Shown: positions 6,961 to 12,202 of the stretch, in pieces
How positions within the stretch are numbered: the stretch's first letter is position 1
How the letters are laid out: each line of letters opens with the position of its first letter
Origin: a virus
Reading direction: 5' to 3' (one strand)
IMG/VR virus record: IMGVR_UViG_3300044959_000358
Span: 1-26,765 of that record
Length of the DNA: 26,765 nucleotides
Translations under genes and position numbers: made by a program
The notes under the pieces: generated by a model
Told to the model about the DNA's origin: nothing
Databases searched by the model: none
What the model saw: only the letters and a program-made list of their open reading frames with translations

Positions 6961-7382
6961 CGGTAGGCCTCCCGTATGCGCATGGCGGTTCGCCACCACG
7001 TCGCCTTCGAGCGTCGCTGCATCCTGGCGACCTCGTTCAGGGGCACCCCGACCGCGAGCGCGATCGCTGCCGGCGCGAGGTCGCCGAGCGCCCGCAGGAC
7101 CTCTTCGGCAGTGAGCTCGATCACGGCCTGCTCCTCGACCTCCGCGCGCTCGTCCGCAGCCCACGCCGTGAGGGGTAGCGCGGGCGCGCGGCGGAACGTC
7201 GTGCGACGCAGGTCGGCGACGACGGAATTCACGGCACGGTGCAGGAGAGCGGGCGAGGGTTCCCGCCCGCTCTCGAGGACACGGAGGTAGACCTGGTGGA
7301 CGATGTCCTCTGGGTCCACGCCGAGCCGCCAACCAGCCCGGCGTGCGTGGGCCAGGAGGTCGTGATAGAGCAACTCGTCCAT
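6957..7382 (-). CDS. Miniature sigma-70-like factor
   Basis: This 141-aa protein has the two recognition modules of a sigma-70/ECF factor in reduced form. Residues about 5-36 (DLLAHARRAGWRLGVDPEDI, VHQVYLRVLES) resemble region 2, including the D-E-D-hydrophobic-Q pattern. Residues about 90-141 (LTAEEVLRALGDLAPAAIAL, GVPLNEVARMQRRSKATWWR) resemble a region-4 HTH. The linker is short. The start ATG shares one base with the preceding stop (TGATG) and has GGAGGTGAC upstream. It could redirect host RNA polymerase to phage promoters, or be a sigma-like late regulator. Family assignment is moderately supported; the function is inferred. Confidence 0.62.
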   Translation of the reverse strand: MDELLYHDLLAHARRAGWRLGVDPEDIVHQVYLRVLESGREPSPALLHRAVNSVVADLRRTTFRRAPALPLTAWAADERAEVEEQAVIELTAEEVLRALGDLAPAAIALAVGVPLNEVARMQRRSKATWWRTAMRIREAYR

Positions 7383-7687
7383 CAGGTCACCTCCAAGGAG
7401 TTCGGGGGAAGGGGGGAAGCGACGAGGCTTCCCCCCTGGGTCGGGTGGGGAAGAGGAGAGGAGGAGTGTGCACGCCAGGCGGAGCGCACCTCGTGGATCA
7501 AGGAAAGGCACTCGAGGCACGTGGCCTCGATTTCCCGGCACCAGAGATCGAGTTCCTCCACGTCATGGGGCAGCAAGCGCCAAGACTCCTGTGCAGCGCG
7601 CAGGGACTGCTCCGCCCTTGCGAGCACGTCGAGCACATGTTCATGCCAGAGACGCGCAGCTCTGATTTGTTCGAGATAGGTCGGCAT
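7382..7687 (-). CDS. Hypothetical protein, helical
   Basis: This 101-aa protein starts MPTYLEQIRAARLWHEHVLD and is helical, with likely coiled-coil character (LARAEQSLRAAQESWRLL), two cysteines in ATCLECLSL, and a Ser/Pro-rich end. The ATG at 7687 has GAGGAGG upstream; its stop overlaps the sigma-like gene start. No recognised family. It lies in the early operon between two other unknown or regulatory genes. Confidence 0.6.
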   Translation of the reverse strand: MPTYLEQIRAARLWHEHVLDVLARAEQSLRAAQESWRLLPHDVEELDLWCREIEATCLECLSLIHEVRSAWRAHSSSPLPHPTQGGSLVASPLPPNSLEVT

Positions 7688-7688
7688 C

Positions 7689-7961
7689 TCAGCCCTCCTC
7701 GTCCTCGTTCTGTGCGATCTCATAGACTGGCGCGTTCAGGCCCAGCCACGCATGCACGAGCTGTTCCTGATCCACCGTCGTGACAGGTGCCACAGCCTCC
7801 CGGAACACGAGTGCAAGGAAGTCGATCGCGTCCTCCCCCTCCAGGTGCTCCGTATAGCCGAGCGTCGTGACCAGGGTCACTGCATCCGCCGCAAGCGGTC
7901 TGATCACAGCGACCGTGTCGAGGTTGACGATGGCAGTGCGGAGACGGACGAAGCGCGCCAT
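7689..7961 (-). CDS. Hypothetical small acidic protein
   Basis: This 90-aa protein starts MARFVRLRTAIVNLDTVAVI, a short beta-type segment like those in small phage proteins that begin with a basic strand and a hydrophobic hairpin. It continues LVTTLGYTEHLEGEDAIDFL and ends very acidic (NEDEEG). The ATG at 7961 has GAGGAGGTGTGAC and follows the preceding stop by one base, so translation is probably coupled. The longer frame upstream overlaps the SWIM/DUF6166-like gene and is non-coding. Function unknown. Confidence 0.65.
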   Translation of the reverse strand: MARFVRLRTAIVNLDTVAVIRPLAADAVTLVTTLGYTEHLEGEDAIDFLALVFREAVAPVTTVDQEQLVHAWLGLNAPVYEIAQNEDEEG

Positions 7962-7962
7962 G

Positions 7963-8679
7963 TCACACCTCCTCACCATGCGCAGCGCCACGGATGGCCT
8001 CAGCCGGGACGAGGAACTCGCGTGTCTCGATCGGCACGCGCTCGAGGTAGTCGACGAGGTACGAGCGACGCTCCTCGGCGAGCGCGGGGCCGTAGTAGTG
8101 CGCGAGGATGCAGTACGCCAACTCGTTCGGTCCCGACCCGCGGTACCCGAACTCGAACCCGCTCGAGAAGCGACCGGAAGGGCGGATCGGGTGGTGCCCG
8201 ATCCAGGCGACGACCTGACCGTCGTCGTTTCGGATGACCCGGACCGTCTCCACCGGACACACGAGGCATGCCTCGACGTCGCGCGTCTCGAACCAGACGA
8301 TCCCCGCGACCGCTGCGGCGGCACCGAACTGGCTCTGCCACCGCTTCAGCCGCTGCCAGGATCCGTCCCACTCCGCCCATGCCCGGGCCCGGTGCCGGCA
8401 GGGGTAGCGCGCCGGGCAGTCGCACGTGAGGCCGTCAGCGCGCCAGTCAACGCAGTGCCACGCCTCACGCGAGCCACAGGAGCCGATGCAGGCGACGAGC
8501 AACGGGCTCGCGTACGGCTCGCCGTGCCAGCGCACGAACACGAGGTGCTCACCGCCCCAGTCGAGTTCGGCATGCGGCGGGTACGAGTCGAGCGCGCGTG
8601 CGAGCGCCCGGCGCCACGCCGCGGAACGGAAGTCTGGTTGCATGGCACGCTGTATGATAGACTGGTGTACGGACACCAT
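7963..8679 (-). CDS. SWIM zinc-finger protein with DUF6166-like C-terminus
   Basis: This 238-aa protein carries a SWIM-type zinc motif at residues 86-96 (CDCPARYPCRH: Cys86, Cys88, Cys94, His96), preceded by a beta-rich region (HLVFVRWHGEPYASPL) and more cysteines (CIGSCGS). The C-terminal ~70 residues (FEFGYRGSGPNELAYCILAH, then YLVDYLERVP) look like the DUF6166 type, a small domain often found in phages and plasmids. SWIM fingers bind DNA or protein. The start ATG at 8679 is preceded by AAAAGGAG and sits one base after the stop of the small upstream ORF; longer frames have no comparable ribosome site. A second SWIM protein starts the operon at 9832. Function unknown. Confidence 0.75.
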   Translation of the reverse strand: MVSVHQSIIQRAMQPDFRSAAWRRALARALDSYPPHAELDWGGEHLVFVRWHGEPYASPLLVACIGSCGSREAWHCVDWRADGLTCDCPARYPCRHRARAWAEWDGSWQRLKRWQSQFGAAAAVAGIVWFETRDVEACLVCPVETVRVIRNDDGQVVAWIGHHPIRPSGRFSSGFEFGYRGSGPNELAYCILAHYYGPALAEERRSYLVDYLERVPIETREFLVPAEAIRGAAHGEEV

Positions 8680-8680
8680 C

Positions 8681-8863
8681 TCAGTACTCCTTTTCTCTCT
8701 TTTCTCTTCGCACCGGGCGGGTGGTCGCGGCATCCGTCCGGTGCTCTGCTGTCTGGTCCTCACACGCGGTATCCGGGACCGGCCTGAGTAGCCGGTCCCA
8801 CAGCCACCGCCAGCCAGAGGAATCCGCCAGATCCGGCGGGATGAGATCGCGAACGTATGGCAT
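8681..8863 (-). CDS. Hypothetical 60-aa protein
   Basis: This short ORF begins MPYVRDLIPPDLADSSGWRW and ends strongly basic (RPVRREKREKEY). The ATG is one base after the stop of the ribbon-helix-helix gene and no clear Shine-Dalgarno sequence precedes it, so it would depend on coupled translation. Its stop lies in the ribosome site of the next gene. The Trp-rich centre and tight packing favour a real gene, but I do not recognise it. Confidence 0.45.
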   Translation of the reverse strand: MPYVRDLIPPDLADSSGWRWLWDRLLRPVPDTACEDQTAEHRTDAATTRPVRREKREKEY

Positions 8864-8864
8864 G

Positions 8865-9125
8865 CTAGGAGGAGCGGCCCGCATGTCCGAATCCCTGACC
8901 GACTGGGAGCTCGTCTGCGTTGCACACCTCCTTCCCGAGAAGATCCGCATACTCTCGCAACAGGAGCGCGACAGCCGCATCGATCGCATGACTGCGATTC
9001 ACAAACACGCCTCGCTCGACCAGCAGATCCAGTTTCGCCACAGCATCTCCGTCAACATGCGCCGCGATGGTTCGACGTGCTGAGCCATTCGGACGGCGAT
9101 GGGTCGTCGTCGTCATCATCCTCAC
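8865..9125 (-). CDS. Ribbon-helix-helix (CopG/Arc-type) regulator
   Basis: This 86-aa protein contains an RHH fold at residues about 15-60: RTIAAHVDGDAVAKLDLLVE forms the strand and first helix, and GVFVNRSHAIDAAVALLLRE the second helix. Such proteins bind DNA as dimers on inverted or direct repeats. The GTG at 9125 is favoured because GGGAGGTG lies 6-7 bases upstream; two ATGs follow two codons later as alternatives. Upstream sits a good promoter whose spacer contains a perfect 18-bp palindrome (9159-9176), the natural target for autorepression. The C-terminal tail (NADELPVGQGFGHAGRSS) is unstructured. It may set the balance of early gene expression or copy number. Confidence 0.78.
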   Translation of the reverse strand: MRMMTTTTHRRPNGSARRTIAAHVDGDAVAKLDLLVERGVFVNRSHAIDAAVALLLREYADLLGKEVCNADELPVGQGFGHAGRSS

Positions 9126-9148
9126 GTCTGACACCTCCCTTCTAGCGA

Positions 9149-9298
9149 CTAACGTAGCACAGCGTCTTGACGCTGTAAATAGACGACTAGTCGGTGTAGA
9201 AACTCGTCGGTCGTGGCATGGTACGACTCCTTTCCCACTACGCGACACGGACCGGCTGATCGTGCAGGTGCGTCCGGTGGCGGTCGTGCACGGCGCAT
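9149..9298 (-). CDS. Possible 49-aa ORF in the leader of the RHH gene
   Basis: An ATG at 9298 with GGAAGGAG six bases upstream opens a 49-codon frame (MRRARPPPDAPARS..., ending LVVYLQRQDAVLR) just after the SWIM gene. It uses several codons rare in the neighbours (CTA, TTA, CGA) and runs through the promoter and operator of the next gene, which argues against it. A second strong ribosome site (GGGAAAGGAG) precedes an ATG at 9219 that encodes only MPRPTSFYTD. Either could be a leader peptide; I give little weight to both. Confidence 0.22.
   Translation of the reverse strand: MRRARPPPDAPARSAGPCRVVGKESYHATTDEFLHRLVVYLQRQDAVLR
9151..9179 (-). promoter_or_regulatory. Sigma-70-type promoter for the RHH gene
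   Basis: On the minus strand, TTTACA (9174-9179, 5 of 6 to TTGACA) and TACGTT (9151-9156, 3 of 6 to TATAAT) are separated by exactly 17 bases. It lies about 25 bases upstream of the GTG of the RHH gene and its ribosome site. The spacer is filled by a perfect palindrome. Confidence 0.55.
9159..9176. promoter_or_regulatory. Palindromic operator within the promoter spacer
   Basis: ACAGCGTC-TT-GACGCTGT is an 18-base inverted repeat with perfect 8-base half-sites, between the -35 and -10 boxes. A protein bound here would block RNA polymerase. A further 10-base palindrome CGACTAGTCG lies just upstream at 9184-9193. The RHH protein encoded next is the likeliest ligand; the HTH proteins at 5265 and 9963 are alternatives. 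Confidence 0.6.
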
Positions 9299-9316
9299 CG
9301 CACGCTCCTTCCGCAC

Positions 9317-9832
9317 TCACGCCTCGTCGTCCACCAGTTCGGCGTACGCCAGTGCGTCGTGGCAGGTCCAGCAGACGCCGTCCGGATCCAGCACGCTCCC
9401 GCAATCCGGGCAGCGATCCGGTTCCGCGACCGGTTCGAGGTGACCGACCCGTCCCTGCATCGTGCAGAGGCTGCAGCGCGTGCCGGTGCGGTCCTCGTCG
9501 GTCTCGATCTCATGGCCACGTTCGCAGCGGTAGCGGCGGCGTGTCTTGCCGCCACCGCTCCCGTCGTCGCCACCGTTGCCGTTGCGCTCGGCGAAGAGCA
9601 TCGCAGCCAAAACGTGCTTGCACGGCAGGTCCCGCTTGCTGGTGCGGTACGTGAAGTCTGGACAGCTGCAGCGTGGCGTATCGACATTGACCAGGTACGC
9701 CTTGCCTGCGCCGTTGACGACGGCGTAGAGACCAGGCTGACCGTGAACCTCGAAGACGCGACCCTGCGCGACCAGTTCCTGCGCCTTCTGATACCGCTCG
9801 GCGATCATCCGTGCTTCCGCTGCCGTCACCAT
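9317..9832 (-). CDS. SWIM zinc-finger protein with two C-terminal zinc ribbons
   Basis: This 171-aa protein is the first gene of the long minus-strand operon. Residues 55-73 form a SWIM motif (CSC at 55-57, then PCKH with Cys71 and His73) within a beta-rich region (GLYAVVNGAGKAYLVNVDTP). After a Gly/Asp linker come two more zinc-binding units: Cys103/His107 with Cys120/Cys123, and CPDC (141-144) with CWTC (154-157). It is thus a compact multi-zinc protein, likely to bind nucleic acid. The ATG at 9832 is preceded by AAGGAGG; the alternative seven codons upstream is less well placed. A strong promoter lies about 40 bases upstream. Small SWIM proteins of this type are common in phages and plasmids, but their function is not known. 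Confidence 0.78.
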   Translation of the reverse strand: MVTAAEARMIAERYQKAQELVAQGRVFEVHGQPGLYAVVNGAGKAYLVNVDTPRCSCPDFTYRTSKRDLPCKHVLAAMLFAERNGNGGDDGSGGGKTRRRYRCERGHEIETDEDRTGTRCSLCTMQGRVGHLEPVAEPDRCPDCGSVLDPDGVCWTCHDALAYAELVDDEA

Positions 9833-9869
9833 GTCCGTCCTCCTTCGCGTCACTACTCCTTACAGCTAC

Positions 9870-9898
9870 ATGCTACTACATCATGCTGCGCTTGTCAA
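9870..9898 (-). promoter_or_regulatory. Early promoter of the minus-strand operon
   Basis: TTGACA (9893-9898, a perfect -35) is followed after 17 bases by TAGCAT (9870-9875, 4 of 6). It reads towards the SWIM gene at 9832. The -10 region overlaps two direct AGCATG repeats (9869-9874 and 9882-9887, 13-base period) that may be a regulator site. It is the only strong promoter I found at the head of the minus-strand run. Confidence 0.65.
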
Positions 9899-9926
9899 GC
9901 ACGTCGTGCACGAGACTCCCGCTTTC

Positions 9927-9935
9927 TGCTACAAT
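9927..9935 (+). promoter_or_regulatory. Extended -10 promoter for the plus-strand HTH gene
   Basis: TGCTACAAT matches an extended -10 element (TGn plus TACAAT) with no good -35. It lies about 28 bases before the ATG at 9963, just ahead of GGAAGGAAGGAGG. It is divergent from the minus-strand early promoter, so the two may share control by a protein binding between them (GCACG-T-CGTGC at 9899-9909). Confidence 0.5.
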
Positions 9936-9962
9936 CAGCGACGGAAGGAAGGAGGACATGCG

Positions 9963-10187
9963 ATGGCTTGCCAGCAGGAGGTGGCGACGATGCTGACGGT
10001 ATCCGAAATCGCTCAGCGACTGAAGGTTAGTCCAGAGACGATCCGACGCTGGCTGCGCTCCGGTCAGCTGCACGGCGTGCATCTCAGTGACCGTGCCGGC
10101 TGGCGCGTTCCCGCGTCCGAGATCGACCGGTTCCTCGCGCAGCGTGCCGGCCAGCACGGTACGCACGCGGACGAGAACGGTCGGTAG
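9963..10187 (+). CDS. MerR/excisionase-like helix-turn-helix protein
   Basis: This 74-aa protein is essentially a single winged-helix DNA-binding domain of the HTH_17/excisionase type: MLTVSEIAQRLKVSPETIRR, then WLRSGQLHGVHLSDRAGWRV and PASEIDRFLAQRA. Such proteins act as excisionases, plasmid replication cofactors or simple regulators. Two starts are possible: ATG 9963 (GGAAGGAGG seven bases upstream) and ATG 9990 (AGGAGG upstream); the first fits the promoter better. It is transcribed away from the minus-strand operon and heads the only plus-strand gene cluster. With no integrase present, an excision role is doubtful; control of the divergent promoters or of replication is more likely. Confidence 0.8.
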   Translation: MACQQEVATMLTVSEIAQRLKVSPETIRRWLRSGQLHGVHLSDRAGWRVPASEIDRFLAQRAGQHGTHADENGR

Positions 10188-10213
10188 CCGGTCGCGCACG
10201 GTGCCGTACAGAC

Positions 10214-10248
10214 GACGGCGGCGATCGTCCCGACCGATCGCCGCCGTC
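10214..10248. repeat. Perfect 14-bp inverted repeat (stem-loop)
   Basis: GACGGCGGCGATCG and its exact complement CGATCGCCGCCGTC are separated by a 7-base loop. No T-tract follows on either strand. It sits in the 271-base stretch between the HTH gene and the truncated primase. It could be a U-less terminator, a replication or nicking hairpin, or a protein site. Confidence 0.7.
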
Positions 10249-10258
10249 AGCACGAGAA

Positions 10259-10462
10259 GACGGCTGGTTACGACGCGATCACCGTGATTTCGCCGCACTG
10301 CCGGACTGGCGTCTGCGGCGCGAGGCACGAATCCTCAGCGCGTTCCTCGAAACCGAGGCAGGTCAGCGGGTGTGGGACCGACCATGGTTCGCACAACGGC
10401 TGCACGCGGTCCGAGACGAACTGACGCGGCGTCGGGAAGCACGCCGAGGGGGACGACCATGA
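10259..10462 (+). pseudogene. Start-less ORF before the truncated primase
   Basis: An open frame ending at TGA 10462 reads as convincing protein over its last 67 codons (DGWLRRDHRDFAALPDWRLR, ILSAFLETEAGQRVWDRPWF, AQRLHAVRDELTRRR). Its stop overlaps the next gene's ATG as ATGA, the usual sign of a coupled upstream gene. However, no ATG, GTG or TTG with a ribosome site occurs in this frame after the HTH stop; further upstream the frame crosses the 14-bp hairpin and looks non-coding. It is probably a gene that has lost its start by mutation or deletion. The product would be a small helical, basic protein that accompanies the primase in the intact module. The left boundary given is where coding character begins, not a start codon. 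Confidence 0.4.
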
Positions 10463-11091
10463 AGCGGCGTGCGCCACTCGCGTGTCCGACCTGTGGCGGC
10501 GAACTTACCGCGATCGGACCGGATGGTGCGCACTGCATCCGCGGACACTTCGTTCCGCGCGATCCCGACGGGAGACTCCTGGCGCAACGGGACGGACCGG
10601 ACGAGATGGCGGACGCACCAGCTGACGGACCGGCCGGCGGACCGGCAACGACGGCGACCACGGCGACTGCCGGACCGGCACCGGACGAGACTGGTGCGCA
10701 GCGACGCCAACGGCAGTCGCAAGCGGCACGGTTGGTGGCACTCGCCGACGCACACGGCGTCGCGCTCTGGCATACGCCGGACGGCGAACCGTGGGGAACG
10801 ATCGCGGTCGCTGGTCACCACGAACACTGGCCACTCGCCGCGCGCGCGTTCCGCACCTGGCTGCAGCGCGTGTTTTACGAAGCGCACGGCGAACTGGCGC
10901 ATCACCAGGCGGTCGCCGATGCGATCGACGTGCTGGCTGGTCGTGCACTCTTCGCCGGACCGACGCACGAGGTCCACGTCCGCATCGCACAGCACGGCGA
11001 CGCGCTCTATCTCGATCTCGCGGATAACGAGGTTACGCGCAAAACTAGCAGAACCGGTCGCTCGTCACCAGCGGCCTCCAGCCAAGGGTAG
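10459..11091 (+). CDS. Truncated primase/helicase N-terminal region
   Basis: This 210-aa product starts at an ATG overlapping the preceding stop, with GAGGGGG upstream. It begins with a zinc-ribbon-like CPTCGGEL (Cys9, Cys12) plus Cys26/His30. A Gly/Pro/Ala/Thr linker full of GGACCGG-type repeats follows (residues 48-80). Then comes a domain, VALWHTPDGEPWGTIAVAGH, EHWPLAARAFRTWLQRVFYE, VADAIDVLAGRALF and HVRIAQHGDALYLDLADNE. I associate this domain with the N-terminal part of large phage or plasmid DNA primase/helicase proteins that continue into an ATPase domain. Here the sequence becomes unrelated after LADNE and stops, overlapping the 3' end of the tail hub gene on the other strand by 27 bases. 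The ATPase part is absent from the window. The family comparison is from memory. Confidence 0.65.
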   Translation: MKRRAPLACPTCGGELTAIGPDGAHCIRGHFVPRDPDGRLLAQRDGPDEMADAPADGPAGGPATTATTATAGPAPDETGAQRRQRQSQAARLVALADAHGVALWHTPDGEPWGTIAVAGHHEHWPLAARAFRTWLQRVFYEAHGELAHHQAVADAIDVLAGRALFAGPTHEVHVRIAQHGDALYLDLADNEVTRKTSRTGRSSPAASSQG

Positions 11092-12201
11092 CTGGCGTCT
11101 CTGCAACCGGTTCACAGACTCGACAAGTACGCGGAACGCCTCGGTTTCGGTCGGCCAGGGGCTGGCCAGCTCTACCTCAACCTTGCCGTGGCGGTACGTT
11201 GTGCGCGCAATGACATACGTCTCACTCCCCACACGCACCCACTCGCCCGACCGCACGAGATGGGGAACGATGGGCACGCCGCCGTATCCCAGGAGAGACT
11301 CCCCGGAGACACGTGCAGTGTAGGTGGGTGCAGCGTGATGCTCGAGCAGGTACGCCGCATAGCGTGCTGCCGAAATCCGGCTGATTTTCCCCGCCTGGAC
11401 AATCCGCTCGATAGGCCGCCCCGTATCCGCTTCTTGCGCATGATTGATTAGCACCGGTGTGCGTAGGATCGACCGTCCGCTCGGCGACTGCACCGCGCTG
11501 CCTTCAACCTCGTACTGCACACTGACGCGCGTGATCATGGGCTCAAACATGATTTTCTCTTGGTACTCCAGGGCAATGTAGGTTGGTTGCTCCGGTTCCG
11601 TCTCGCGCCGCACCGCGAGGCGCGGTCCCTCGTAGACATACAGCGACCATGCGACACCGTCGCCGTCCCCCTGCCGCACCAATCGCTCGATCACGTCCCC
11701 GACCGGAAGTTCGTGGAAATCCTTGATGGGGTAGGTAGCGAGTGGCCCAGGTACGTCATTCGGGTGGGCCGTAAGCCAGGGTAGGTGCCTGGCTGCCATG
11801 AACACGATATCCCGAGCGGGCAACACCGCATCAGTCTCAGCCCCGGTCCGGAACAGCACCTCCTGCAGCGCCGCATGGTAGCCGCGGGCCTCGATCGCGG
11901 ACGGCTGGCCACTATCCCGCTCCACCGCTACGAGCTGCCCTTCCCACACCACTCGCCCAGCCCATACCTCGACGTGCTCACGCCCTCGAACCCCAGCGAT
12001 GACGCGCGCAAGACCAGACCTCTCATACGCCCGACGACGCTGTAGGTCTCGCGAGAAGGTCACGCGCAGCGTATCGAAGCCCATGTTACGCCGGGTCGTG
12101 AATTCGACCTGTTCATCTTCCAGCTCGACCGTGAAGCTCACCAGGGGTCGCCGGCCCGGTAACGGGGTGTAGACTCTGACCGACAAAGGCGGCTGTACCA
12201 T
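11065..12201 (-). CDS. Baseplate hub / tail-tip protein
   Basis: This 378-aa protein is the last gene of the tail operon. It begins with beta-strands (VQPPLSVRVYTPLPGRRPL, FTVELEDEQVEFTTRRNMGF), then VEVWAGRVVWEGQLVAVERD and IEARGYHAALQEVLF. This order of gp27-like hub modules is typical of siphovirus tail-associated hub proteins (phage_GPD/siphotail-type). The C-terminal half continues with mixed strands and helices and ends RQLPLAGGRW. It presumably forms the tail tip that the tube sits on. The ATG at 12201 lies one base after the stop of the distal tail gene. No tail-lysin or fibre domain is appended, and no further tail gene follows. Confidence 0.7.
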   Translation of the reverse strand: MVQPPLSVRVYTPLPGRRPLVSFTVELEDEQVEFTTRRNMGFDTLRVTFSRDLQRRRAYERSGLARVIAGVRGREHVEVWAGRVVWEGQLVAVERDSGQPSAIEARGYHAALQEVLFRTGAETDAVLPARDIVFMAARHLPWLTAHPNDVPGPLATYPIKDFHELPVGDVIERLVRQGDGDGVAWSLYVYEGPRLAVRRETEPEQPTYIALEYQEKIMFEPMITRVSVQYEVEGSAVQSPSGRSILRTPVLINHAQEADTGRPIERIVQAGKISRISAARYAAYLLEHHAAPTYTARVSGESLLGYGGVPIVPHLVRSGEWVRVGSETYVIARTTYRHGKVEVELASPWPTETEAFRVLVESVNRLQRRQLPLAGGRW

Positions 12202-12202
12202 G

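Noticed and set aside
10214-10248. Rho-independent terminator
   Set aside because: No T-tract follows on either strand, so it is listed as an inverted repeat of unknown role.
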